From assembly GCA_025200525.1 (NCBI GenBank), contig JANUSC010000388.1:67501-131500 (forward strand): DNA of 64,000 nucleotides, written 5' to 3'. Under the pieces are notes generated by a model. The model ran no database searches, was not told where the DNA came from, and worked only from the letters and a program-made list of their open reading frames with translations. The position numbers were made by a program, and so were the translations under genes. How positions within the stretch are numbered: position 1 is the first letter of the stretch; every line of letters starts with the position of its first letter. This document shows, piece after piece, positions 11,111-23,269 of the stretch. The DNA comes from Camellia lanceoleosa (taxonomy: Eukaryota; Streptophyta; Magnoliopsida; Ericales; Theaceae).

Positions 11111-11856
11111 AGTTAAGTAGGATTTTTGTCTTGAAATCTCTAAACATGTTATTATTATATGATTTCATGAACTTTGAATATAACATTACCTATCTTGAAA
11201 TCATGAAAAGTACTATTTCATTAGTTTTTTTTTTTTTTTTTGGGTTAAAACCTCAAAAAGTGTAATGTATGGCATGTTTGATGACTAATGGTAAAAAGAA
11301 CATGTGATTTGGACAACTTTGAATTTTGAGAAATTGGGGAAAATGATGTAGTTAGATTAATCATAGGTTAAAATGAGTTAGTATAAAAGATAGTGTGATT
11401 TAAAGTTGAATTACTATTTTTCTCATGATTTTTACCCTAGTTGTGCTTTTAGTTTAGTAAAAATATATGTTTCCATGACTATTTTATTATTTTACTTGTG
11501 TTTATGAGTTATTTGGATTATTTTACAAAGGCAAGAAAGGTAATTTTCACACTCTAGGGGTAAAATAGTCATTTGGGAATATTTGTAGTTATTTAATTGA
11601 AATTGCCACGTAAGAAATTAACTTGGGGTTAATGAAGAGTAAATTGATAATATCATGCTTTGAGGACATTTTGGTAACTAAAACCTTAGGGGTAATTTGG
11701 TAAATTGTGCTTTAGGGGGGCATATTCGGCATTTCACACTAAGAGTATATTACTATTATAGTCGTAGGGGCAAATTGGTAAAATTGGCTAAAAAGAGCAT
11801 TGTTGACAAAAAAAAATGGCCAAGTGTTGGAAATTACTCTAACTATTGAATAGTGG

Positions 11857-12219
11857 GAATAGGTGGATGTGTACGTGTGACAAGATTAGAAAAGACAAAG
11901 TTAGGAATGAGTATATTCGAGAATGAATAGGAGTAGTACTGATAGAAGATAAGTTGAAAGAGAATAGATTGAGGTGGTTTGGTCATATACAACGAAGATC
12001 AACAGAGGCAAGAGTGAAAAGATGTGACACAATAACGGTAGATAGAAGTGTTAAGGGAAGAAGTAGACCTAAATTGACGTGAGCTAGTGTAGTAAATAGA
12101 GATATGAATCTCCTGAATTTAACTAACAAAATGGCCTTGGATAGAGTCGAGTGGAGAAGAAGAATTCATGTAATGATGGGACTTAAGACTTGGTTTGGTT
12201 TGGTTTGGTTTGGTTTATC
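11857..12219 (+). mobile_element. RTE LINE 3' end with simple-repeat tail and target duplication
   Basis: The plus strand encodes ENRLRWFGHIQRRSTEARVK, then KGRSRPKLT and VEWRRRIHVMMG, the conserved C-terminal end of plant RTE ORFs. It finishes in a tail of five TTGGT/TTTGG units (12,190-12,217) instead of poly-A, as is common in RTE elements. GAATAGTGG precedes it (11,848-11,856) and follows it (12,220-12,228) as a target-site duplication. It is the 3' remnant of the clade seen at 4318-6735 but a separate, 5'-truncated insertion. Confidence 0.85.
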
Positions 12220-13186
12220 GAATAGTGGAAATCTAAGTATTAAATAATCAGTTTTAGTATTTACTATACTTAGTTGTTTTTCGAGTGTGTCCCAGTATCA
12301 TTGATTTTACGGGCTTGGCCCGAGTTATAGGCTTATAGCCGGTATTGTGGTCCAGTACACTTGAGGGAGATAGTGGATCTAGCTATTTGTGGGTTAGACC
12401 CCCGGACGCTGCGCAGTTTAAAGTAGTAGCCTCTGGTGGTTGAGGATGGAGTTCCTTTCTGAAGTGCAACCTAGAGGGAGCCTAGGGCGTGATCAAGGTA
12501 GGACCTATTATGTACTTTTTTACTACTTGGACGCGGTATATGTTGGCGAGGCCGGGTTTATAGCTGTGTTAGCAAGTCATTGATGCCCTGTTAGTGGTTA
12601 TTGATTTCGGATTATTTCTTTTATTTAATTGTCCTAGTGTGAGTTATTAAATAAGATAAACTTAATAAGATTAAGCAAGTGAATCTGGAAATTTGGCATT
12701 TCATTGCATAATTTTACTTGTCACGACACTAACATGTTTACAAAGTAAGCAATGAGATTACTTTTGTCTGTCGGCATGAGTGTCGGGACTTAGTTGTTTT
12801 GCTAAGTTTAGATCCTATGTTAATTGGGCTTGCGTGCCTTTACACCTTTTCTCAAATTATTGTATTAATTAATTTTGGATTTGTAAAAACATTTATTTTC
12901 ATTACCACATAATATACTTCATTTTGTTAGTTTGCGCACTGAGTGAGGACATGTTTAGTACGTAAGAGAACGCTAGAGTTTTTAAACTTAAAAGGGTGAA
13001 TTATTTCAAAAGCTATCAAATGACATGTTTCCCAATGCAAACCAAATTTTGCAAAGTTATTGAGAATTGGCTAAGGAAAGTGATTTTGAGTATGAACTAA
13101 GTAATAAAGAGAGTTTTTACTTAAAAAGCTCACGCTTAGGTTAATTAGTTTCTGCCTAATTGATCTTTGAAAATCAGGGTGTGACA

Positions 13187-13376
13187 GGTGTTGTGTAGTT
13201 GGAAGGGGGCTGTCGGGTGGGGAAGAGGCGTCAGAAGCCTTGGGTCTCCAAGGGTCAACAGCTTCAGTGCCTTGTTTGAAGAATAGGTTTTTTATAGTTT
13301 TGTCTAGTTGGGTTTTGGGGACAGTGGATCCGGACATGCTTTTTCTTATAAAATTTACTCCTTATTTATCAAAAAT
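13187..13376 (+). mobile_element. L1-type LINE 3' fragment, right half
   Basis: This resumes the L1 reading broken at 8035: with one GGTGT removed, the frame runs KEVLCSWKGAVGWGRG then VRSLGSPRVNSF. The end TTATTTATCAAAAATAAAA (13,358-13,376) is a decayed L1 tail. It abuts intron sequence of the DENN gene, so the outermost L1 inserted in that intron. Confidence 0.75.
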
Positions 13377-13424
13377 AAAATGTAGGTGCGCAACTATAAA
13401 GAGGGATGTGCATGAGATACACAC

Positions 13425-16400
13425 CTGGTTCTTGTTTGCATCAACGAGAATGGCATTTGTTAATTTTGACTGCACTTCAGTGGTTTTGTTCTTTACACCA
13501 ACCTACTCCAATACAATTAAATGTCAGGATGAGCTACGACAGAAAGGAAAGAATAATGATCATATGACAAATAAAGAAATATGAACCACAGAGCATTCTT
13601 ACAGAAGAAATATGAAATCCAAGAGAAAAAAAGTGCAATACATGCACAATTCAAATGACTTCTTATAATACTGGAAAAGTAAAACTTCAAGCTCAAAGAG
13701 ATAAATCAAATGCTACATGTTTAAATAACAAAAATATCACCATTGGAAAAATCGCATTTTATCAACATATATATATTTATAACATTAAAACAATACCAAA
13801 AGAATAATGAACAAGTAACAATTCTGGCCAAATAAATTATGCTATGAAATTTTTAACTCAGGACAACCAACACCAGCATCTATAGGCTGTAGCATCCTCA
13901 TATAGTCAGACTTGCAGTATTTATGGATTATAGATTATAGACTCGCAGACTTATTGTCAATATGACATGGTTTGAAGTACAGAAATGAAATGCACAAAAG
14001 CCTAAGTATTGGAGATTTCTTTCTTCTTTTCTTACTGGGCCATACAGAGTTGAGAACTTACTACATATGGGACTGGGGCATCCAAAAAGTCCAGCATGTC
14101 ATTTGGCAAAACCTGGAAGTTCATACATACAAACAATGAAAATAATAGTCCAAACGAACAACCAGAAGAAAAATAAAAGAATTTGGCAACAATTCAATGC
14201 CCTGGAAGAAATAATTGTTCATGAAAAGCTGAATTAAACATATCAAGTGCAGGAAGGAACAATACCGGCATTAACAAGCTCTGCCATTGGTAAGGACGAA
14301 TCAGTGGGATTATGGACAGGACCAAAGCAGACAATATACCCTGTAAATCAAACAAATTAAACTTTTGATCTAATGGATTTGACAGGCACAATGACCTGTG
14401 GTTTTTTACAGGAGGAGATTATTGTTCCCAAAGGTTTTGTCCGTTGTCTGTATTTATTTTACTGTGATATTGTGTGGATGGCTTATCAGTAATTGATATA
14501 TATATATAATGTGATTGGATCATTGATTTATTTATTTTCCTTGATGAGTTTTAATTGTGGTAATTTGAATTGAGAGTTTGGCCTATTAATGCCCACACCA
14601 GAATGAATGACATCTAGGACAGGAACCTAGATTTATAGGTCCTAGATTTATTCTGTGAGAAAAAAAGTAAAAGCAGGGGTTGTGTGTATAAAGCACAGGA
14701 ACCAAATTTTCTCACAACAGAATGAATGACATCCACATAAAATCATGATCAATTTGATGCAAGTACACATACCAAATTTGAAGAAATAACCACAATTTGC
14801 TTCTCCAGGAGAGCCCCAGCAAACAATGTTAACACCTGTAATGTGCGAGTAGAATCAACACCTCATAACTTTATTCAACCATCATATAAAATTCTAGACA
14901 ATCACTATAGCAAAACATAGGTTAAAACCACCAAGTTACAACATATGGGACTAGACAAAATAAACATATTCAGTCTGAACAACACAAAATTGAGCAAAAC
15001 TGAATTAAAACCAATTGACAGATGTCATATCACCTTTCAGTTCCTTTTGTTAGAACACTAGATAATTTATGCCTAACAATCTGATGATTCAGATTTTGGT
15101 TTCACTTATTTTTTATTCTTTATCACAAGAAATATAATTGAAATTTGGGGTCTTTCAGCTCCACTATAAGGGCAGATTCTAGTGTTCCAAACCACCAAAT
15201 AGGTCATTAGAGAAGAGTTACAGCTTGAAAATCTGCAATATCAAAAACCTGGAGGCAATTGCACGAGTCTATTGTGTATTCATGTGAATCAGAAAGCCAA
15301 CAAGGACAATGATACTTGGGTGGGGGGAAGGGAAAAAAAAAAGTAATCTAAACCTGCAAAAAAGGTGCCTCTAGTCTGTGTAGTACCCAAAAAACCACAG
15401 TTCCTCCGCTTGGGAATATAACATGTATCAGCATTATTAATTTAAAAAAGGTTAATATAGTCAAGCCATCACAAAAAAACAAAACTTGTTCCACATAGAA
15501 TATCTTAAGACTGATTCTATCATCTTTCCTATATTTTCTAATATGCGATTTGATAATATTCATAGACCTTTGCCCATGCACCAAGCAGGACCTACAGACA
15601 CCCCAAAACCATCCAATGTACTTCAGTGACAGTACAAAATGTTCAATTTTTTTATTTTATATTTTTTTTATTGCCACTAGGGTGTCCGGATCAAAGCCCG
15701 ACTAATCCCCAGGGGTACACAAGCCCTCGGCAAGAAGTTTCCTGCAAATGCACCACGGTTAATTCAAGGGTTTTCTCCCAGTCCGATGGCCCCAAGGAAT
15801 TGTTAGCAACTAAAAAGTTTCGATCCCTGAACCTTGGACGAAACACACCCCCAGGACCCAAGGCTTTGCCACCACGCCAACCCCTTAGGGTTTACAAAAT
15901 GTTCAATTTATCTTGTTTCATAGTATTAATCTTAAGAAGACAGAAGTGGGTACATAAAAAAACCACATGAGGCATTTGGGGCACTCTGCCAAGGTTGCCT
16001 TTTCAATTATCTGAAGTTTGTATCCCAGCTTGTTCAATGGATCCTGGTCGGTAATCATGTTTGATGATCCACTTTTTTAGTATTGATGTGTAATCCTTCT
16101 TGTTCATTTCTTTCAACAAAAAGATCCATCCTTTGTTCTTGCAAGTTCAGTGTTCAGTTAAGATAGTTTGCAACACAACTACAGAGAGTCATATCCCAAC
16201 TTGAGGCAAAGAATCTATTGCACATGTCTATTTCATCATCTACTCTATCTAAAGGAACATCTTCAATTAAATAATAGCTAGACATACCTTTTCTCATAAC
16301 CTTATAGAAAATTGTTTTGGGTTTTCCCTCTTGATATTGTACTAATTTGACTTTGAAAACTAACTATGTTTTAAAAAAAAATTAAATATCCTTAAATTGG

Positions 16401-18845
16401 AAGACAAGAAGGATATCACAAGTTCCGGGAGCATAAAGTGAAAAGGGAAGTACACTGAAATATGATGGACACAACGTAATCCCAATAAAGCTCAGGTTAA
16501 TGTTGAAGAATCTCTATATGACTGTAACATCAATACGAAAGAACATTCAAAGCATAACAAGAAGGTTATCAACATCTTTGCATTAAGTTGACATTATCAA
16601 TATTGTGCAACAACTGTCACTGTATTTGATTCATTATTGTTAAGAAAATGAAAGGTTCGTGATAAAGTGATGATGACATTTGTTATTGATATGAAATTGA
16701 AACATGATTCCCAGAAAATTGATTACAAAAATCAACAACAATCACAAAAAATGGGAAAATAAGGATATACATAAATGCTTTCTTTTGAAGGGACATAAAC
16801 ATGCTACTTCCAAACTGGACCACAGACTCACATTCTCAAGTCGTAAGGAGCCACATAGCAATGCAACAGCCCATACAGATAAAGACTTTGCCTCCTCCTC
16901 CGCCATGAGGGCACTGTGTGCCTAAAGAAACCAGATGCATGTAAGAGAAGACAGAAAACATTACTAACACCAAGTAACGAAGTTTAACAAAAGAAAAACA
17001 TTAAATAATAATATTAAAAAAATATAAAAGAGAATAAAAACAAAGTAAAACATAAACACTTCGGATTAGATTAAAAACAGGCTTAGTTTCTCTATCATCA
17101 CAACCACAAGATGTACCTCTGCTAATTCCAAACTACTGCTGCATGATTTCAAATCAATTGTTGACCCAGCAATATGTAGAACTATCTCATCAGGTCTATG
17201 AAATTCCAAAGGATGCAGGTGCTCCAAAGAGTGGAACGTAATTGTAGAACCCCTTGCAGGGATAGGTAACCGGTAATACTCACATATTATTTGTAAGGAT
17301 CCGTGGTTGTTCCCCTGCAAATGTGAACAGCAAGAAAAGACTTTACACCCACAGTAATGGTATGGCAAAGAGCTTAAGAAATACATTGGAATTTCTTAAA
17401 CAAGATGCAAACCTTAGCCCAATCAAGAATATCACTGTGGTCACTGGAATATTCCTGGCCTGAAAAGGATGCCTCTTCTGTCTCTACTTCATCGAGGTCA
17501 CTCCTAAAAATTCTGTCTTCACTCGGAGAGCCCTGGAAACTGCATGGAAATAGCATCAAGTTAACTCTAAAAGTTAATGTACTACATGCATAATTTCCAT
17601 TTGGTTGTGATATATCACAGATCAAAACCAATTAGTCAACGTATCCATGCCTTGATCAGGTTTTTAGGCTCTCTATGCAAGAAGTGGCATAGACTATACA
17701 CCATGACAACAAAAACTACTACTTTTATGTAACATAACTAAAGCAACATTAGTGACTAATGGACACCCAAAGCATACAGGAAACATATTGAAATTCTCAC
17801 ATTGTGGTCTTCTTGCACTATATCTCCATGATTCCAAATCATACTCATCAAGAGGAAGACTATAATTAAAGTATATTACAGTACATGGGCAATTTAATAA
17901 TAATATTTATGTGCATAAGGTTAAACACATTTTGGTACTTTACTTGCACAAAGATACACTAAAATGAAAATGGTTCAGGGCCTTCTTTTCACTGACATCT
18001 ATTAAAGTTATTTTGTTTTATGCCTTATAAAAAATAGATTGATTATAAAGGTCCCCTGCGGATTCCAAAAGACATTTCATTTCATTTCTTTTCTTCTTCT
18101 TTTTCTTTTACATATACGAAAAGGAGACAATAATTTTAAGCCATGGCAGAAATCACAAAGTCCATTGACTAAAAAAGAGATTTTTTTTTTTTTTTTTCCT
18201 TTTGATAGAAAAAATTCCAGTTTAAATAGAAAAGAGTCGTGTATGCTAAAGCAATGATGAAATGTTAATTATTCACAACAGCAAGCCTTTAGGTTATATG
18301 GGTTGCATCAAGAGAATTCTGGTTCAATGACAGCAAAGAATGACTATGAATCTAAGATACCTTGAGGAAGATTCAGAGCTTTCATATTGTTGATACCGCA
18401 GAAGTGGTAAAACAACATTTGGAAAACGTCTTTCCGCCAGTTGCTTGTTTGTTACAAAATCATCAACATGTGTATCACCAGCTTCAGAGATCTCACTTGT
18501 AACTCCATTTTCTCTTTTATCTGGAAGTTTTTCTATTGCAGGATCAACTGGGACAACACCACTGCCATTCATATCTCTCTTCAGCAAGTGGTTATTCTTG
18601 AGCATTTGGTGCTCCATGTGACACACATCATCCATGACTTTTTCAGAAAGAGAATCATTTGGGCTTAATTGGGAAGTATCTACCGTTCCATTCAGCACGT
18701 CATTTGCTCTATCTTCCGATGAAATACCATCAGAGTTTTCTTTTAAATTTTCTTCCTTGCCATGGCCCTCAGATGATTCCAAATCTAAATCACTAATACC
18801 TTTTGTTAACCGTTCCAACCTTTCTTCAGTGAAAATGCTACAGGA

Positions 18846-18881
<36 letters not shown>

Positions 18882-21800
18882 AATAACAAAAAAAAAACAG
18901 TTAAACTAGATTATGAAATTGTTAATAGAATCTTCTCCTACAATGCATCCAAATTATAATAGAAGTTCAAAGAATAATAAAATATCAAATAAACTGAACA
19001 CAGATATATTTTTCTACTGAACAACAGAGGTCAACAAACAGAAAACTTGCATTTGGTTTATATTTATCATTGAGCAATTGCAGGAAAGAACAAAAACTTC
19101 GCAATATCACCTTCTGTTTGTAAATCCTAAAGAGATATTCATTTCCAAAAGGCCAAAACGAAATAACATTTGAAGAAGATATAAGGCTGCACATAACATT
19201 TGGAGCCTAGAGTCAAGTCAAAAGTTATGATATGTCCATATTTTGATCCATGTTTAGAATAGCATATATTGATTCTAAGTGTCTGTATATACATATTAAT
19301 ATAACTCAAAGTACAACTATGCCTACTTGCAATACTAATGTAATTGGGCAGTTAACATCAGGTATTATAAATACTTTAATAAATAAATATGCATAGTGAG
19401 ATGCATGTCTGCAAACAGTTACACATGGATTATGTTTGGGATGAGTGGCTTTTAGCCAAAAAGTCATTATAAGTTGTCACGTCACTTTCTCTACTTTATG
19501 CACATTTTCGTAAAAAGCCAACTAAAATTGTCATTTCCCAAATGGGGCCATAGTACTAAAAGTTTCGGTATATGTAGCTAATAGTAGGCTCTTCTCACTC
19601 CCCAACATTGAACATCTGGCATTTCTTCATCCCCACTCCCCACCCAGTTCTGCTGCTATTAAATGATATGCAGCTTCAGAAAGTACAAAACTCTTCAATG
19701 GGGAACCAAAACTTTCTATTGGGAAATTCACACAAAGGTTTTTGCAAATTACAATCACAGACACTACTCTTAGACTAAGCATTTGGTTATAAACATCAAC
19801 AATGACACATACCAGCCTTAAGTACTCATTTCTATTGTGAATTAGGAAGAAGGCAGGGTACAAAAGGCACAACCATTTGAACATCTACCTTTTCAATACG
19901 CTGAAATGCAGTTCAAAAAATGGAAACCTTGAAAGAATGCAATAACACCGCCGCGTTGTTAACATATGGCGCCTCGAACCTGACCGGGGAGGTTGTCCAT
20001 CTGAAATCATTGAAATCAATCCAGAGGGTTTTTGTACTATTTCCTCAACTAACACACAGCAACCGTACAAAGTTGAATCATCAGCAACCTAGATAACGAA
20101 GATAATATCAGAATGTCTATTTCGGAAAAGTAAGATGAATACTATAAACACAAATTTTAAGCACATCATATTACATGATAATATAAAACTAATTAAGTTA
20201 TAAGGTTGAAGCAAAACAAGATTTGCTCACAACAACATGCATAAAATCAACAGTTGGCATATACGAAAGGAACTCAAACAAAATACGCATATCAACAGTA
20301 AATGAAGTAAAGTTCTTTTCATAATCAAGACCAAACAGGAAACAACCAACTAATTAGGTCACCTTGGCCATGTTTGGTTTCTCTGAATGATAAAACTGTC
20401 TAGATTCTTGCCCGCCTGATAAGTGACCAGGAAATCTTGACAGTATTTGAGTTGTGTAAGTTCCACTTCCATGAGCCATTAACTCAGTTATAACATACAA
20501 TGCTATACCAAAATCTTTTGGTTACAAAGAGAAACTTAAAGAAAATTTTAACAATAAAAATATCAGCCATCAGGTATCCTACAATGTAACCTTGTAAAAA
20601 TCGAAACTACGAGTGTAAGTTCAACATGGATTCAAAACTTTATCTAGAATATTTTGAAGATTGCCTCATCGTACTATCTACACTACGGTATTATATTCAT
20701 GTATCTCATTACAAAATACACCATAGGTATCTTTGAAACATTAACCTTGTAGTGTAATAGTATTTTGATACTATGCATAACAATAGCTTGAGAAGAATCA
20801 AGTCAGGATATTAAGAAATGATAAATATTAAAACAAAAACAAACATTGCAAATGGACAGAAATTCACTGTATAGGTCTTCATAAGTACTGCAATTACAGT
20901 TGAAGTAGTGAGAAACCCATTTTTATTCCATGAACTATATAGAGTTAACATCAAATAGAAAAGTAGTAGAGCCAACAGTTTCTTGAGTGTAACTACAGAA
21001 TAGGCAATTTTCTCTAGGTGTGGGAGTGCCCTTTGAATTAGGGGCTACCCCTTTTAAGCTTAAGTTGAATTCGAGGAGCCAAGCAGCACATGGTAATACA
21101 AGAAGCAGAAATGAAGTAATATGGTATGTCATAAATTACCTGTAACCGGAATACAAATGACAGGTCACTTTGTTTGAGGTGGTCCTGTAAAACTAGCAGC
21201 AAGTTAACTAAGATCATTGTCTCACAATCAAATGATATGAATGAACTAAAATGGTAATTGAATTGACATGGCAGTCATAAGAGTTGCACACTGGAGGAGG
21301 CTAATGCAGAAAATTAAACAAAGGAATGACTTCATCTTGAAATGGCAGAAATAGTAGAGTCACACACAAAATCAAATTGAAATAAAGAAAATAGAAGAGA
21401 AACATACTAAAGCATAACAAATAGTTAAGAAGGTAAGATAAAGTAAACATTAGCTTTTATCTGTTCACTTCACTAGATGATGAAGGTGATGATGAGGATG
21501 ATAACAAGAATGTCCAATAATATGATTGGGGAAGCTTTAGGATACCTGCCCAAGAAGTATTTCATTCAACTCGCTCATTGAAGAAGTTTTTTCAATAGCA
21601 TGAACCTGAAATCACATGAACCAACATTTAAAACTCTAAAAATCACTTCCATATTGAATGATGGAAAATTTATAAACAAAAAGGCTACATAATGTTGGGC
21701 AAATCTCCTTTGAGAGTAAACAAAAGGACATATTTTTAATTCTACAAAAGTTGAAATGTGCACATCCATAGCCATGTACTAGTTACAATAAGAGAAAAGG

Positions 21801-23269
21801 AAAAGAATTCGGACCCACAAACAGATAATACAATTAAGAACTAGAAAATGCATAACCCTAATTAGCATAATTATGTGAACATTATCAAATGCCAAAACAT
21901 CAGAGAATATGATAATATAGCAGATAATTGATAACTAACTTCGTTCAATCATTTTAAGTCTTCAAGTGCTCTGCAAGAAATGATGCATCAAGATGGTCAC
22001 AATCCTCTAATTATGATGAAATGGAGATATGTGAGTGACATCAAACCTCATCTGTGACTTCTATATGCCCATCCATGTGTTCACGAGTATCTCTCAGAAC
22101 TTCCAAGGTTTACTTTCTTGAATTTCAATAATATTAAGCATAATTAAATTTTATGCAGCCAAAATGCCCATGTAACTACAGTACATATCTGGAAATAAAT
22201 TTCAATTTATTCAGAGTACATGAACTCATTAACAAATAAATGTCATATCCAACTAACCTCCACACCTCCAGGAAAGCAGAATGAAAGAAGATCCTTATAC
22301 TTAAGTGGCAGCTGTTTTTCAGGAGGATAAACAAATAAGACCTGAAAATAAAAAACTGAGAGGTCATATATCATATCCAAAACATGTCCAATGATCTATA
22401 AAATTATTATGTTCAATGCTTAGCATAAAAGAATTAGCACCTGGGGTTCAAGGTTAGGTTCTACACGAGACTGATGCTGACCACTGAATGCACTTCGAAA
22501 TTTACCCGAACCTTCAGACTTTCTCCCAAAGTACTGCTTCTGAAGTGCCTGAATATCACAATTAGGATGAAGTCCAACAACCACCATGCTCTCAAAAAGC
22601 CTTGATGGCTCTTTTAAAGGCCTATGATCCTGCAAATTTGAATAACACACTTAGTAAAACCAATGTTGCTATAAAACCTACCATAGAAACACAAAGGACA
22701 AAAATTTCATTTTTATTACGACCATCTGTATAAAAGGGAATGGAAACACACAAGAATCGAAGGCATTTGACATTATGAGCAGGTTTGAACTCAAATTGCA
22801 CAACTTCTTATAAGCTTTCCATTCAAAGTAAGCACTACATGGTGAAACTACAAGATATATGCAAGATGACAACAAGTACCAGAGCAAAATGAACAGCTGA
22901 TTGCTAAAGAGATAAGTAACCTGGACCAAAAAGGGTTTTACTTGAGATAAATATAACTACCAGGGACTGCAATTGGACGCTTGCCCATTGACGCTTTTGG
23001 CTAGTTAGTACTTCTGGGTTATAAGTTCCACTTTTCACTTCAGGAGGCTGTGAAAAGCCTTTTAGTACTCTAGAAACTTGGTGTTGAAGTTTATGTAGTG
23101 GACTATTGCCGTTGTCATCTTTTGATGAGAATACCACAGATGGTCGGGGTGAACGAACAGTAGTGGCAGCAGCAGCTGCAGCAGCAACAGCTCTTGCAAC
23201 ATCTTCTTTTGTCTGCATAAAGAGTGAAGCACTCCAGCTAGGGCTACCTGAATCTTCATTCTTCACCAT
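13425..23269 (-). CDS. DENN-domain protein (plant, uDENN-cDENN), C-terminus missing
   Basis: The protein resembles the single-family plant DENN proteins (Arabidopsis AT5G35560 type). DENN proteins are generally guanine-nucleotide exchange factors for Rab GTPases in membrane traffic; that role here is inferred. Coding exons (minus): 23269-22961, 22629-22441, 22341-22258, 21605-21546, 21184-21140, 20088-19889, 18837-18361, 17539-17413, 17314-17117, 16921-16832, 14835-14773, 14340-14266, 14112-14062, 13502-13425. All junctions are GT/AG and phase-consistent, totalling 682 codons. The start ATG at 23269 is preceded in the spliced frame by a TGA in exon 1. Residues 29-35 are seven Ala. uDENN covers about 118-300 (MVVVGLHPNCDIQAL, CYCILSRFPFFELHF). 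An acidic, Ser-rich linker spans 300-500. cDENN covers about 505-682 (LLEKQIVVISSNL, LIRPYQWQSLLMPVLPNDML, DFLDAPVPYVVGVK). About 80-100 residues with dDENN are expected but absent. Intron 15 enters a transposon stack 48 bases on. Confidence 0.9.
15650..15892 (-). mobile_element. Au-like tRNA-derived SINE in intron 12 of the DENN gene
   Basis: On the minus strand the element starts AACCCTAAGGGGTTGGCGTG and carries an A-box-like TGGCGTGGTGGC and a B-box-like GGTTCAGGGATCGAAAC, the internal RNA polymerase III promoter. The body matches the Au SINE family in motifs (GCTAACAATTCCTTGGGGCC, ACTTCTTGCCGAGGGC, GGGATTAGTCGGG). The 3' tail is T/A-rich. A perfect 17-base target duplication, TACAAAATGTTCAATTT, lies at 15,633-15,649 and 15,893-15,909, which shows an intact and fairly recent insertion. 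Confidence 0.9.
18841..18880 (-). repeat. CT microsatellite acting as the polypyrimidine tract of intron 7
   Basis: The plus strand shows a run of GA dinucleotides with one GGG interruption. On the gene strand this is a CT run ending a few bases before the acceptor CTGTAG at 18,843-18,838, upstream of exon 8. Length change here would alter the splice-acceptor environment. Confidence 0.85.

Larger units (their letters stand above)
8036..13186. mobile_element. Solo LTR (Gypsy-like) with two nested LINE insertions
   Basis: The LTR starts TGTAACGACTG at 8036 and ends GGGTGTGACA at 13,186. It is flanked by the 5-base duplication GGTGT (8031-8035 and 13,187-13,191), so it is a complete insertion reduced to one LTR. 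The outer L1 frame reads straight across when it is removed. It contains an L1 (about 9383-11,110) and an RTE tail (11,857-12,219). Without them the LTR is about 3.1 kb. The rest shows no ORF. Orientation is uncertain because both ends resemble those of related LTRs read in either direction. Confidence 0.85.

Noticed and set aside
9300..11150. Target-site duplication for the nested L1
   Set aside because: GTTATTTAGTTGATT before and GTTAAGTAGGATT after the element are only loosely similar; I could not call a duplication.
15640..15900. Possible tRNA gene from the A/B-box-like sequence
   Set aside because: The boxes belong to a SINE; no cloverleaf could be drawn and the element has a tail and a 17-base duplication.
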